A stretch of 64,000 bases of DNA from Streptomyces soli (GCF_003999195.1 NZ_RJVR01000049.1:1-64000), one strand, 5' to 3'. Shown: positions 45,294 through 54,519, counted from the first letter of the stretch. The notes: generated by a model from the sequence alone, not told the origin. A program made the numbers and translations.

Positions 45294-45669
45294 CCCGACG
45301 CAGTCGCAGGCCGACGAACCCCAGCCCGGCCCCCATCAGGGTGAGCCCCACCCCCAGCGGCAGCACTTCGAGCGCCAGCTCACTGCCCGACTCCGCCCTT
45401 GTGGGGTCCGAGTTCGAATCACGCCCGTTTCCCGCGTCCGGGGTGGTGAGTACGGGCTCTGCCGCATCCGGCTCGACGGGCACCCGCAAGGCGCCCTCCT
45501 GGGGCCGTCCGGGGTGCTCCCGGCCCACGGCCGCCCGGTCGCCGGCCAGGGGGGTGGGCGGCGCGTGCGGGGGGCCGGAGGAGGGGACGGCACCCACCAC
45601 GGCACCGGCGACCGCACCCACGGCCAGCGCGCCCGTGGCCAGTCGTACGCCCGATATATCCCACTTCAT
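45286..45669 (-). CDS. Hypothetical secreted or membrane-anchored protein
   Basis: The 127-residue product has an N-terminal hydrophobic segment (about 8-28, Ala/Val/Gly-rich) that could be a signal peptide, a Pro-rich extracytoplasmic region, and a C-terminal hydrophobic segment (about 102-121) ending in RLRRGR. That C-terminal arrangement resembles a cell-wall or membrane stop-anchor, but no LPxTG motif is present. The function is unknown. It is divergent from mobA, with 56 bp between starts. Confidence 0.7.
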   Translation of the reverse strand: MKWDISGVRLATGALAVGAVAGAVVGAVPSSGPPHAPPTPLAGDRAAVGREHPGRPQEGALRVPVEPDAAEPVLTTPDAGNGRDSNSDPTRAESGSELALEVLPLGVGLTLMGAGLGFVGLRLRRGR

Positions 45670-45725
45670 ACCAGCAGGCTCACACACCCCTGCCGTTTGC
45701 GCCCCGCAGGAGTCACACTCACGGG

Positions 45726-46703
45726 ATGAAGCACGCAGCGTATGACGCAGTCGTTCTCGCAGGCGGCGCCGCCAGGCGCCTCGGCGGGGCGGACAAACCG
45801 GGCCTCGCCGTCGCGGGGCGAGCGCTGATCGACCGAGTGCTCGACGCGTGCGCGGGAGCCGGGACGACGGTCGTGGTCGGACCCCGTCGGCCGACCCCGC
45901 GCCCGGTCCAATGGTCCCGGGAGGACCCGCCGGGCGGCGGCCCGCTCGCGGCACTCGGGGCGGGACTGCGCGCGGTCACCGCCGAGTACGTCCTGCTGCT
46001 CGCCGCCGACCTGCCCTTTCTGACCCGTACGACAGTCCACGCACTGCTCACCGAGCTGGCCGCCGAGCCGTCATACGAAGGCGTCGTCCTCACCGACCCC
46101 GGCGGCCGCGACCAGCCGCTCGCCGCCGCCTATCGCACCGAGGCGCTGCGCCGCGAGCTCGCGCTGATCGCCACGGAGCACGGCGGGGTCGCCGGGCTGC
46201 CGCTGCGGATGCTGACGCACGAGCTGGCGCTGCGACGGCTGCCGGACCCGACCGGGAACGCGTCGTTCGACTGCGACACCTGGGATGATCTCTCCACAGC
46301 AAGGGCCCACATCAGGGAGCATGGGAACGTGTTGGATGAATGGATCGCCGCAGCCAAGGCCGACCTCGGGATCGATCTCGACGTCGACATCTCCGTTCTG
46401 CTGGACCTGGCCAGGGATGCCGCCCACGGCGTCGCCCGCCCGGCCGCCCCGCTGACCACCTTCCTGGTCGGCTACGCGGCCGCTCAGGCAGGCGGCGGCC
46501 CGGAAGCCGTCGCCGAGGCGTCCCGCAAGGCCGCCGCGCTGGCCGAGCGCTGGGCCAAGGAGTCGTCGGGGTCGTCGGGGTCGGCGGAGTCGTCAGGGTC
46601 GGCGGAGTCGTCGGGGTCGGCGGAGTCGTCAGGGTCGTCGGGGTCGTCGTCCGGGGGGTCGTCGGCCGAGGGCCCTTCGGCCGGGGAATCGTCGACCGCG
46701 TGA
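45726..46703 (+). CDS. mobA: Molybdenum cofactor guanylyltransferase fused to DUF6457
   Basis: This 325-residue protein starts with a MobA nucleotidyltransferase domain (about 5-195): VLAGGAARRLGGADKPGLAV holds the GTP-binding loop and Lys, and LLLAADLPFL holds the metal-binding Asp. It adds GMP to molybdopterin cofactor. A second domain (about 200-265, LDEWIAAAKADLGIDLDVDI) matches DUF6457, often found next to MobA in actinobacteria. The last 50 residues are a Ser/Gly/Glu repeat. The stop overlaps the moeA start by four bases. Confidence 0.92.
   Translation: MKHAAYDAVVLAGGAARRLGGADKPGLAVAGRALIDRVLDACAGAGTTVVVGPRRPTPRPVQWSREDPPGGGPLAALGAGLRAVTAEYVLLLAADLPFLTRTTVHALLTELAAEPSYEGVVLTDPGGRDQPLAAAYRTEALRRELALIATEHGGVAGLPLRMLTHELALRRLPDPTGNASFDCDTWDDLSTARAHIREHGNVLDEWIAAAKADLGIDLDVDISVLLDLARDAAHGVARPAAPLTTFLVGYAAAQAGGGPEAVAEASRKAAALAERWAKESSGSSGSAESSGSAESSGSAESSGSSGSSSGGSSAEGPSAGESSTA
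46560..46652 (+). repeat. 18-bp coding repeats in the mobA tail
   Basis: Units of 18 bases (GAGTCGTC-R-GGGTCGGCG) encode ESSGSA: a 27-base longer unit at 46560-46586, then 46587-46604 and 46605-46622, followed by a degenerating TCG run. The tail is a flexible low-complexity segment; repeats of this kind vary in number between strains. Confidence 0.85.
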
Positions 46704-47992
46704 ACACCTCACCGGGCTCACGCGACGCCGAACTTCACGCGCTGGACCAGGCACTGGCCCTCGCGAACGCTCAGCCTGCCGTTCCCGCCGCGCACGCCGC
46801 CGCTTCCGCCGGTGCCGCCACCGCCTGGCCCGAGGCTCGCCGCATCGCCCGCCGCGCCGGGGCGCCGCTGGCCAGAACCACGCTTCCGCTGAGCGAAGCG
46901 CTGGGGCACGCCCTGGCGGAGCCGCTGGCCGCGCTCACCGACCTGCCGTCCTTCGACACCTCCGCCATGGACGGCTGGGCCGTGGCCGGACCCGGCCCCT
47001 GGCGGCTCGCCGGGCAACTGCTGGCCGGCCAGCGCCCCGGTGAGCCCCTGCCGGACGGCCACGCCGTCGGGATCGCCACCGGGGCCGCCCTGCCGCCCGG
47101 CGCCACTGCCGTACTGCGCAGCGAGCACGGAGTCACTGACGCCGCGGGCCGCACCCTTCACGCCACCCACGGCGCGCCCGAACCCGGCCAGGACGTACGC
47201 CCGCGTGGCCAGGAATGCCGCGCCGGGGACGAACTCCTCACCACCGGCGCCCTGGTCACCCCGGCCGCGCTCGGCCTCGCGGCGGCGGCCGGCTACGACG
47301 TGCTGGCGGTGACGACCCGGCCCCGGGTGGACATCCTCGTCCTGGGCGACGAGTTGCTGGACCAGGGCCTGCCGCGCGGCGGCCGCGTACGGGACGCCCT
47401 CGGGCCGCTGCTGCCCGCCTGGCTGCGGGCACTGGGGGCCGAAGTGACCGCGCCCCGGCGGCTCGTGGACGACGCGGACATCCTTTACGAGGCCGTCACC
47501 GGCTCCACCGCCGACCTGATCATCACCACGGGCGGCACGGCCGGCGGCCCGGTCGACTTCGTCCACCCCGTCCTCGACCGCGCCGGCGCCAAGCTGCTGG
47601 TCGACGGCGTTGCGGTGCGCCCCGGCCACCCCATGCTGCTCGCCGAACTGCCCGCCGGCGGCCACCTGGTCGGCCTGCCCGGCAACCCGCTCGCCGCCGT
47701 CTCCGGCGTCCTGACCCTGGCCGCGCCGCTGCTGCGCAGGCTGGGCGGACGGCCCGCGCCCATCCCGTACGCCGCCCGGCTCACCGCCGCCGTCCCCGGG
47801 CACCCCACCGACACCCGCCTCGTGCCGGTCGTCTTCGACGAGGACTCGCGGGTCGTTCCGCTGCACTTCAACGGCCCCGCCATGCTGCGCGGCATCGCCG
47901 CCGCCGACGGCATGGCCGTCATCCCGCCCGGCGGCTCGGCTGAGGGCGCGCAGACGGTGGTGCTGGACGCGGCGTGGGGAGGCGGGAGTTGA
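46700..47992 (+). CDS. moeA: Molybdopterin molybdenumtransferase MoeA
   Basis: This 430-residue enzyme has DTSAMDGWAV near residue 90 (domain I/II), TGGTAGGPVDF near 275 (the domain III molybdopterin-binding motif, in a variant form of the usual GGTSVG), and GLPGNPLAAV near 327. It inserts molybdenum into adenylylated molybdopterin. The GTG start overlaps the mobA stop. An N-terminal extension of about 60 residues precedes the fold. With mobA it makes a two-gene cofactor operon; no molybdoenzyme is nearby. Confidence 0.93.
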   Translation: MNTSPGSRDAELHALDQALALANAQPAVPAAHAAASAGAATAWPEARRIARRAGAPLARTTLPLSEALGHALAEPLAALTDLPSFDTSAMDGWAVAGPGPWRLAGQLLAGQRPGEPLPDGHAVGIATGAALPPGATAVLRSEHGVTDAAGRTLHATHGAPEPGQDVRPRGQECRAGDELLTTGALVTPAALGLAAAAGYDVLAVTTRPRVDILVLGDELLDQGLPRGGRVRDALGPLLPAWLRALGAEVTAPRRLVDDADILYEAVTGSTADLIITTGGTAGGPVDFVHPVLDRAGAKLLVDGVAVRPGHPMLLAELPAGGHLVGLPGNPLAAVSGVLTLAAPLLRRLGGRPAPIPYAARLTAAVPGHPTDTRLVPVVFDEDSRVVPLHFNGPAMLRGIAAADGMAVIPPGGSAEGAQTVVLDAAWGGGS

Positions 47993-48191
47993 GGGGTGGG
48001 CGCGCGCCGAACGGCCCGTGCCCCGGGGCTGGGCCATGCGGCTGGGATCCGGATTCCCCTTTTTTGTGGGCTCAGTTCGCCTCCGCTGCGCTGAGTCACT
48101 GTGGGGGCACTCTCCCGTCTCGACAGCGACCGCTCCGCTTCGGCTCACTCGCCCCGTGGGCACCGGTGGTTGTTGAGCGGGGGGCGGGGGC

Positions 48192-49203
48192 ATGAGCACG
48201 GGCGGCGCAGCCCTGCTGCTGCCGCGGCGTGCCCATGCGGGGCCGCTGCGGCAGGTGGTGCGCAGGCTGCTGTACGCCCTGCTGTGCCTGGTCGCGACGG
48301 TGGCCATCGTCTATGCCGACCGGGGCGGCTATCACGACAACGCGGACGGCGCGGTGTCGCTGGTGGATTCCGTCTACTACGCGACGGTCACCCTCTCGAC
48401 AACCGGCTACGGCGATATCGTCCCGTACAGCACCGGCGCCCGGCTGAGCAATGTGCTGCTTGTGACGCCGCTGCGGGTGCTCTTCCTGATCATCCTGGTC
48501 GGCACCACCCTCGAAGTGCTCACCGAGCGCACCCGCGAGCAGTACCGGCAGCAGCGCTGGAGGTCCACCGTGCGCGACCACACCGTCATCGTCGGATATG
48601 GCACGAAGGGTCGGTCGGCCGCCAAGACTCTGGTCGGACATGGCATCCGGGCCGAGCAGATCGTGGTGGTCGACCCGGATCCGAAGGCGGTCGAGGCGGC
48701 GGCGGCCGGGTTCGCGGGCGTGACGGGGGACGCGACGCGCAATGACGTACTGCTGCGGGCGGAGACGCAGCGGGCCAAGGACGTCGTGATCGCGACGCAG
48801 CGCGACGACACGGCGGTGCTGGTCACGCTGACCGCACGGCAGCTCAACAAGCAATGCGACGGTCGTCGCCTCCGTACGGGAGGAGGAGAACGCGCCGTTG
48901 CTGCGGCAGTCCGGCGCGAACTCCGTCATCACCAGCTCGAGTTCGGCGGGCCGCATCCTCGGCATGTCGATGCTCAGCCCCAGCGCTGGGCGGGTGACGG
49001 AGGACCTGATCACGTACGGCAGTGGGCTTGACCTGATCGAACGTCCCGTCACCAAGGACGAGGTCGGACGCGCCCCGCGCGAGTTGCGCGATCTGGTCGT
49101 GTCGGTCAAGCGCGGGCACCGGCTGCTCGACCACGACGACCCGGAGGCAGCTCGGCTGGAGATCACCGACCGCATCATCGCCATCCGGCGCACGAGCGCA
49201 TAG
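48192..49203 (+). pseudogene. Potassium channel with RCK (TrkA-N) domain, frameshifted
   Basis: The first frame (ATG 48192, GGGGGGCGGGGG before it) encodes two transmembrane helices around the selectivity filter TTGYGDI (near residue 76), then an RCK nucleotide-binding domain (VIVGYGTKGRSAAKTL near 133). At ARQLNKQ (near residue 219) the frame goes to unrelated sequence and stops at 49031. The +1 frame carries the expected continuation ATVVASVREEENAPLLRQSG to a natural end at 49203. One extra base near 48855-48857 (AGCAATGCG) explains it. The restored protein would be about 336 residues. The pore and first part of the RCK domain would still be made. Confidence 0.82.
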
Positions 49204-49213
49204 CGTCAGTTCC

Positions 49214-50185
49214 ATGCATGCGATCACCATCCCCGAACCTGGTGGCCCCGAAGCGCTCGTATGGGCCGAGGTCCCCGATCCCGTCCCGGCCGAGGGCGAA
49301 GTCCTGATCGATGTCGCGGCCGCCGCCGTCAACCGCGCCGACCTGTTGCAGCGCCAGGGCTTCTACGACCCGCCCCCCGGGGCCCCGCCGTACCCGGGCC
49401 TGGAGTGCTCCGGGCGGATCGCCGCGCTGGGCCCCGGCGTGACCGGCTGGGCCGTCGGCGACGAGGTCTGCGCGCTGCTCGCGGGCGGTGGCTACGCCGA
49501 GCGCGTCGCCGTTCCGGCGGGCCAGCTCCTACCGGTCCCCAAGGGCGTCGACCTGGTCACCGCGGCCGCCCTTCCCGAGGTCACCGCCACCGTCTGGTCC
49601 AACGTCTTCATGGTCGCCCACCTCCGCCCCGACGAGACCCTGCTCGTGCACGGCGGTTCCAGCGGCATCGGCACCATGGCCATCCAGCTCGCCAAGGCCG
49701 TCGGCGCCCAGGTCGCCGTCACCGCCGGCACCGACGCCAAGCTCGCCCGCTGCCGCGAACTGGGCGCCGACCTCACCATCAACTACCGCGAGCAGGACTT
49801 CGTCGAGGCCGTCCGCGGCACCTACGGCGGCGCCGACGTCATCCTCGACATCATGGGCGCCAAATACCTCGAGCGGAACGTGGACGTCCTCGCCGCCAAC
49901 GGCCGCCTCGTCATCATCGGCCTCCAGGGCGGCGTCAAAGCCGAGCTCAACCTCGGCAAGCTCCTCGCCAAACGCGCCGCCATCGCCGCCACCTCCCTCC
50001 GCGGCCGTCCCCTCGACGAAAAAGCCGCCATCGTCGCCGCCGTCCGCGAACACGTCTGGCCCCTCATCGAAGCCGGCACCGTCCGCCCGGTCGTGGACCG
50101 CACCCTGCCCATGTCCGAGGCCGCCGAAGCCCACCGCGTACTCGAAGCCAGCGACCACATCGGCAAGGTCCTCCTGACGGTCTGA
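49214..50185 (+). CDS. Zinc-independent quinone oxidoreductase (MDR family)
   Basis: This 323-residue protein has the NAD(P)H:quinone oxidoreductase form of the medium-chain dehydrogenase fold: N-terminal catalytic domain with NRADLLQRQGFYDPPPGAP near residue 40 and ECSG near 61, and a Rossmann domain with VHGGSSGIGTMAIQLAK near 143. No zinc ligands are seen. It belongs to the PIG3/TP53I3-like quinone oxidoreductase subgroup. It starts 10 bp after the channel gene ends. A bidirectional terminator separates it from the bkd operon that converges on it. Confidence 0.93.
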   Translation: MHAITIPEPGGPEALVWAEVPDPVPAEGEVLIDVAAAAVNRADLLQRQGFYDPPPGAPPYPGLECSGRIAALGPGVTGWAVGDEVCALLAGGGYAERVAVPAGQLLPVPKGVDLVTAAALPEVTATVWSNVFMVAHLRPDETLLVHGGSSGIGTMAIQLAKAVGAQVAVTAGTDAKLARCRELGADLTINYREQDFVEAVRGTYGGADVILDIMGAKYLERNVDVLAANGRLVIIGLQGGVKAELNLGKLLAKRAAIAATSLRGRPLDEKAAIVAAVREHVWPLIEAGTVRPVVDRTLPMSEAAEAHRVLEASDHIGKVLLTV

Positions 50186-50404
50186 ATCCATATTCAAGGC
50201 ATTTAGGACTCCCGAGTCCGAGGGGCAGTCATTCGTTTAAATCGACTGCCCAAAGACGACAGAATCGACTGGTGACATAATGACAACCTCGGCAACCGCC
50301 GTTCTGCGGATACTCGTATGACAGCGTCGCCTAACCATGGAATGCGGTTGTGAGTAAGCAACCGAAAGCTTGTTTGACGGTAATCGTCGAATAAGCGAAT
50401 CTCG
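50186..50404. other. 219-bp lower-GC intergenic segment with several hairpins
   Basis: The segment is clearly less GC-rich than its neighbours and contains at least three small inverted repeats: GGGCAGTC/GACTGCCC (50223-50230, 50244-50251, AT-rich loop), GGACT/AGTCC (50206-50219) and CGGTTG/CAACCG (50345-50364). A TTGACG-like -35 lies near 50375. No protein gene is supported. A small RNA is possible. Confidence 0.4.
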
Positions 50405-50439
50405 CAGACGGCCCGCCGACTCTTTCGGCGGGCCGTCTG
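50405..50439. terminator. Bidirectional terminator between qor and the second bkd operon
   Basis: A 15-bp perfect stem (50405-50419 with 50425-50439) closes a five-base loop between two convergent genes, 10 bases from the E2 stop. Confidence 0.9.
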
Positions 50440-50449
50440 ACGGGGGAAG

Positions 50450-51697
50450 CTATACGTTCCGAAGCAGAGTCGCCGGCCGCTCCACGCAGTCCGCCACGAA
50501 CCGCAGGAAGCCCCCGGCGGTCCCTCCGTCGCACACCCGGTGGTCAAAGGTGAACGACAGCTGCACAACCTGCCGCACCGCCAACTCCCCCTCCCACACC
50601 CACGGTTTCGGCGCTATCCGCCCAACGCCAAGCATCGCCGCCTCCGGGTGATTGATGATTGGCGTCGACCCGTCCACCCCGAACACCCCGTAGTTGTTCA
50701 GCGTGAACGTCCCTCCGGTCAGCTCCGCCGGCGTCAAGGATCCCGCCCGCGCAGCCTCCGTGAGCCGCCCGATCTCCTCCGAGAGCCCCTCGACGGTCCG
50801 CGCCTGCGCATCCCGCACCACAGGCACGACCAGCCCGCGCTCAGTCTGCGCGGCGAAGCCGAGGTGGACGGCCGGCAGCCGTACGATCTCGTTCCGCTCG
50901 ACGTCCACCGTCGCGTTGATCTCGGGGAACCGGCCCAGCGCGGCCGTGCAGATCCGTGCGAGCAGGGCGAGCACGGACACCTTGGTCGTCGCACCGGCGT
51001 TCATCGCGGCGCGGGCGGCCAGCAGTTCGGTCGCGTCGGCGTCAACCCAGCACGTGGCGTCGGGTATCTCGCGGCGGCTCCGGCTGAGCTTCTCCGCGAC
51101 GGCACCGCGCATCCCGCGCAGGGGTATGCGGGAGCTGTCGCGCGGAGCGTCGGGGGCGGGAGCCGGCGCCTTGACAGCCGCCCGTTCGACGTCGGCGCGA
51201 AGGATCAGCCCGTCGGGGCCCGACCCGGCCAAGGACCGCAGATCAACACCGTGTTCCTTGGCGATACGCCGTACGAGCGGCGAGATGACGGCCACGGGAC
51301 CGTCGACCCGGGTGCCGTTCGCCGCAGGGGCCGCGACGGCCACGCCGGCCGTGACAGCCGCACCCCGCACTCGCCTCCGCCGCGCCGCGGGCGCACCCGT
51401 GCCGTAGCCGACCAGAACGTTGCCGGAGGTGTCGTCCCCGGGGGTCTCCCGTGGCCCGACGGCGACGGTGATCAGAGGCCGTCCGACGTCGAGCGACTCG
51501 CCCTCCTCACCGAACCGCGCGGTCACCACGCCCCCGTAGGGGCAGGGCACTTCCACCACTGCCTTCGCTGTCTCGACCTCGACGACGGGCTGGTCGATGG
51601 CGACGACATCGCCGACCCCCACCAGCCAGCGCACGATCTCGGCCTCGGTCAGCCCTTCTCCCAGGTCAGGGAGGAGGAACTCACGGACGACGGGCAT
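50450..51697 (-). CDS. bkdC: Branched-chain alpha-keto acid dehydrogenase E2 (second cluster)
   Basis: This 415-residue acyltransferase has the lipoyl domain with the ETAKA lipoylation motif (near residue 44), a linker, a peripheral-subunit-binding domain (VRRIAKEHGVDLRSLAGSGPDG near 147) and a catalytic domain ending FDHRVCDG. It is shorter in the linker than the first-cluster E2. The start overlaps the E1-beta stop by one base (TGATG). It is the third gene of the operon next to bkdR, and ends at a terminator. Confidence 0.95.
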   Translation of the reverse strand: MPVVREFLLPDLGEGLTEAEIVRWLVGVGDVVAIDQPVVEVETAKAVVEVPCPYGGVVTARFGEEGESLDVGRPLITVAVGPRETPGDDTSGNVLVGYGTGAPAARRRRVRGAAVTAGVAVAAPAANGTRVDGPVAVISPLVRRIAKEHGVDLRSLAGSGPDGLILRADVERAAVKAPAPAPDAPRDSSRIPLRGMRGAVAEKLSRSRREIPDATCWVDADATELLAARAAMNAGATTKVSVLALLARICTAALGRFPEINATVDVERNEIVRLPAVHLGFAAQTERGLVVPVVRDAQARTVEGLSEEIGRLTEAARAGSLTPAELTGGTFTLNNYGVFGVDGSTPIINHPEAAMLGVGRIAPKPWVWEGELAVRQVVQLSFTFDHRVCDGGTAGGFLRFVADCVERPATLLRNV

Positions 51698-52725
51698 CAC
51701 GCACCCCCTTCGTCCCACTGGAGGCGGGCGACCGCGTCCAGAATCCGGTCGACGCTGGGTAGATGGTGCCGTTCGAGCATGGGCGGCGGATACGGGATGT
51801 CGAAGCCGGTGACCCGCAGCACGGGCGCCTCCAGATGGTGGAAGCAGCGCTCGGTCACCCGGGCGGCGATCTCCGCCCCCGCCCCGCCGAAGCCGGCCGA
51901 CTCGTGGACGACGACAGCGCGGCCGGTCCGACGCACCGACGCGGTGAGCGTCTCGTCGTCGAACGGCATCAGACTGCGCAGGTCCAGCACCTCCAGGTCC
52001 CAGCCATCCGCCTCCGCCGCCTCGGCGGCTTCGAGGCACACCGGCACCGAGGGCCCGTACGTGATGAGCGTCGCCGAGCGGCCCGGGCGCCGGACCACGG
52101 CCTGCCCGATCCCCGGGACCTCGTCCGGGGCGTCGGGGGACCAGTCGGCCTTGGACCAGTAGAGGCGCTTGGGCTCCAGGAAGATCACGGGGTCGTCGGA
52201 GGCGATGGCGGCGCGCAGCAGCCCGTACGCGTCCGCGACGGTGGCCGGGGTGACGACGTGCAGCCCGGGTGTGTGCAGGTAGTACGCCTCGGAGGAGTCG
52301 CTGTGGTGCTCGACCCCGCCGATGCCGCCGCCGTACGGCACGCGAATGGTGAGCGGCAGCGGCAGCTCGCCGCGCGTGCGGTTCCGCATCCGCGAGACAT
52401 GGCTGACCAGTTGCTCGAATGCGGGGTAGGCGAAGGCGTCGAACTGCATCTCGACGACCGGCCGGAGCCCGTACATCGCCATGCCGACGGCCGTGCCGAG
52501 GATGCCGGCCTCCGCCAGCGGTGTGTCCGTACAGCGGCTGTCGCCGAACTCCTTGGCGAGCCCGTCGGTGATGCGGAAGACGCCGCCCAGGGTGCCGATG
52601 TCCTCGCCGAGGAGATGGACCGACGGATCGTCGGCGAGGGCGTCGCGCAGGGCGCGGTTGAGCGCCTGCGCCATGGTGGCGGGCTTTCGCGCGGTGGCAC
52701 GGGCGGTGGCAAGAGCGGTGGTCAT
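51697..52725 (-). CDS. bkdB: Branched-chain alpha-keto acid dehydrogenase E1 beta (second cluster)
   Basis: This 342-residue subunit has LLGEDIGTLGGVF near residue 38 with the activating Glu, and QFDAFAYPAFEQ near 94. A basic Ala/Thr-rich N-terminus (about 15 residues) precedes the fold. It overlaps the E1-alpha gene by four bases (ATGA) upstream and the E2 gene by one base. Together with E1-alpha it decarboxylates the keto acids of Val, Leu and Ile. Confidence 0.95.
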   Translation of the reverse strand: MTTALATARATARKPATMAQALNRALRDALADDPSVHLLGEDIGTLGGVFRITDGLAKEFGDSRCTDTPLAEAGILGTAVGMAMYGLRPVVEMQFDAFAYPAFEQLVSHVSRMRNRTRGELPLPLTIRVPYGGGIGGVEHHSDSSEAYYLHTPGLHVVTPATVADAYGLLRAAIASDDPVIFLEPKRLYWSKADWSPDAPDEVPGIGQAVVRRPGRSATLITYGPSVPVCLEAAEAAEADGWDLEVLDLRSLMPFDDETLTASVRRTGRAVVVHESAGFGGAGAEIAARVTERCFHHLEAPVLRVTGFDIPYPPPMLERHHLPSVDRILDAVARLQWDEGGA

Positions 52726-53822
52726 GACCCGGCCTCCGCGTCCAGCTCGGCGCGCAGCATCTCGGCCTGCTCCCTGAGCTGGGGGGTCGGCTCGGCGTAG
52801 ACGTGTGCGAAGAGGTCCATGGGATCCAGGGCCGGGTCCTCGTTCATGCGGTCGCGCAGGTCGGCCGCCATCCGCTCGGCGTCGTCCTCGACCTCGCTGA
52901 CCAGGCTCTCGTCGAACAGCCCCCGGGCCCGCAACTCCTGTTCCAGCAGGGCGATCGGGTCGCGGTCACGCCATGCCTCGACCTCGGCGTCGTCTCGGTA
53001 GCGGCCGGCGTCGTCGGCGTTCGTATGCGCCTCGATCCGATAGGTGACGGCCTCGACCAGCGTCGGGCCGCCGCCTTCCCGGGCCTGCCGCACCGCTTCG
53101 GTGAGGACCTCGTGGACGGCGGCCGCGTCGTTGCCGTCGACGAGCCGGCCCGGCATGCCGTAGCCGACGGCCTTGTGGGCGAAGGACGGCGCGGCGGTCT
53201 GCTTGGCGAGCGGCACAGAGATGGCGAAGCCGTTGTTCTGCACGAAGAAGACGACCGGCGCCCGCCATACGGCGGCGAAGTTCAGCGCCTCGTGGAAGTC
53301 GCCCTCACTCGTGCCGCCGTCGCCGACCATGGCGAGGGCCACGACATCGTCGCCCTGGAGCCGGGCGGCGTGCGCGAGGCCGACCGCGTGCGGCAGCTGG
53401 GTGGCGAGCGGGGTGCTGAGCGGCGCGACGTGGCATGCGCGGGAGTCGTAACCGGAATGCCAGTCGCCGCGCAGCAGCGTGAGCACCTGGACGGGGTCGA
53501 CGCCACGGGCGACGACGGCGAGGGTGTCGCGATAGCTGGGGAAGATCCAGTCCTGCGGCCGGAGCGCGAGCGCGGCGGCGATCTGGCAGGCCTCCTGGCC
53601 GGTGCTGGAGGGGTAGACGGCGAGCCGGCCCTGCTTGGTGAGCGCGGTGGCCTGCCGGTTGTAGCGGCGGCCGCGCACCAGCCGTCCGTACAGCTCGGTG
53701 AGCAGACCGGGCTCGAGCGTGCGGGCCTGCGGGGTGCCGAGCACACGGTAAGGCTCCGCGTCGGGCAGCAGCGGCGCGGGCTCGGTGCGGGGGTGCCAGA
53801 CGGGCTGGTCCAGGACGGTCAT
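52722..53822 (-). CDS. bkdA: Branched-chain alpha-keto acid dehydrogenase E1 alpha (second cluster)
   Basis: This 366-residue thiamine-diphosphate subunit has VGDGGTSEGDFHEAL to FFVQNNGFA near residues 170-205 (the thiamine-binding motif) and PSYRDTLAVVARG near 97. GGAGG lies eight bases before the ATG at 53820-53822; an ATG three codons earlier is possible. It is divergent from bkdR (188 bp apart). A TetR-type palindrome (53895-53908) in that region is shared with paa promoters. Products prime branched fatty acids and polyketides. Confidence 0.95.
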   Translation of the reverse strand: MTVLDQPVWHPRTEPAPLLPDAEPYRVLGTPQARTLEPGLLTELYGRLVRGRRYNRQATALTKQGRLAVYPSSTGQEACQIAAALALRPQDWIFPSYRDTLAVVARGVDPVQVLTLLRGDWHSGYDSRACHVAPLSTPLATQLPHAVGLAHAARLQGDDVVALAMVGDGGTSEGDFHEALNFAAVWRAPVVFFVQNNGFAISVPLAKQTAAPSFAHKAVGYGMPGRLVDGNDAAAVHEVLTEAVRQAREGGGPTLVEAVTYRIEAHTNADDAGRYRDDAEVEAWRDRDPIALLEQELRARGLFDESLVSEVEDDAERMAADLRDRMNEDPALDPMDLFAHVYAEPTPQLREQAEMLRAELDAEAGS

Positions 53823-53894
53823 CGCGAGCACCTCCTCGTGGGCGTGTTCGATTTCCCGGGTCTCACCGGGTCGAAGAGCGGGTATCGCTCCCCT

Positions 53895-53908
53895 ACCGAT
53901 TGTTCGGT
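53895..53908. promoter_or_regulatory. ACCGA-N4-TCGGT palindrome upstream of bkdA
   Basis: ACCGATTGTTCGGT is 73 bases before the bkdA start. It matches the palindromes at 56696-56709 and 61358-61371 upstream of paa genes, differing only in the centre. It is the likely binding site of the TetR protein encoded at 54520-55113. Confidence 0.6.
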
Positions 53909-54010
53909 CGTCGGAGGCATTTTGGCTACAGGTCGGTTGCGCCTGTGGACAAACGGTTCTCCACAGCCTGAGATGGAGCCAGTACGTCCATGGTAGGGAG
54001 GCTCGGGGGC

Positions 54011-54490
54011 GTGACAGATGAACAGATGGCCGATACCGCGCCGGCCGGGCGCCCTCTCGACGCCATCGACCGCGCGATCCTGCGATACCTGCAGGAGGAC
54101 GGACGCGCCTCGATACGGTCCGTCGCCGAACGCGTCCACGTGTCGCGGGCCAATGCCTACGCGCGCATCAACCGGCTCATCGAGGACGGCGTCATCCGTG
54201 GTTTCACCGCCCGCGTCGACCACGAACGCGCAGGTCACGGCGCATCCGCCTACATCACACTCAAGATCGTCCAGAATTCCTGGCGAACTGTCCGCGAAAA
54301 GCTCCTCGCCCTTCCCGGCGTCGCCCACATCGCCCTGGTGAGCGGCGACTTCGACGTCCTGATGCTGGTCCACACCCCCGACAACCGCAGCCTGCGCGAG
54401 CTGGTCCTCACCCGCATCCAGGCGGTGCCGGAAGTCCTGAGCAGCCGCACCCTGCTGGTCTTCGAGGAGACCGACCAGGTCCTGAGCTAG
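54011..54490 (+). CDS. bkdR: Lrp/AsnC family regulator BkdR
   Basis: This 159-residue protein has an N-terminal helix-turn-helix (about 15-65: LDAIDRAILRYLQEDGRASIRSVAERVHVSRANAYARINRLIEDG) and a C-terminal RAM ligand-binding domain (about 75-150). It is divergent from bkdABC, the position of the AsnC-type BkdR regulators in other bacteria, which respond to branched-chain amino acids. I chose the GTG at 54011 because GGGAGG lies nine bases before it; an ATG at 53990 is possible. Confidence 0.92.
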   Translation: MTDEQMADTAPAGRPLDAIDRAILRYLQEDGRASIRSVAERVHVSRANAYARINRLIEDGVIRGFTARVDHERAGHGASAYITLKIVQNSWRTVREKLLALPGVAHIALVSGDFDVLMLVHTPDNRSLRELVLTRIQAVPEVLSSRTLLVFEETDQVLS

Positions 54491-54519
54491 GCGCCGGGCC
54501 CGGTCCGCCCGGGCGGGGC

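Noticed and set aside
48000-48191. Second copy of the MITE-like element (GGGGGCACTCTCCC near 48110)
   Set aside because: Only a short GC-rich phrase is shared; no terminal inverted repeat is present.
50540-52162. 540-codon frame opposite bkdC/bkdB
   Set aside because: It is antisense to two genes with complete motifs; no family resemblance.
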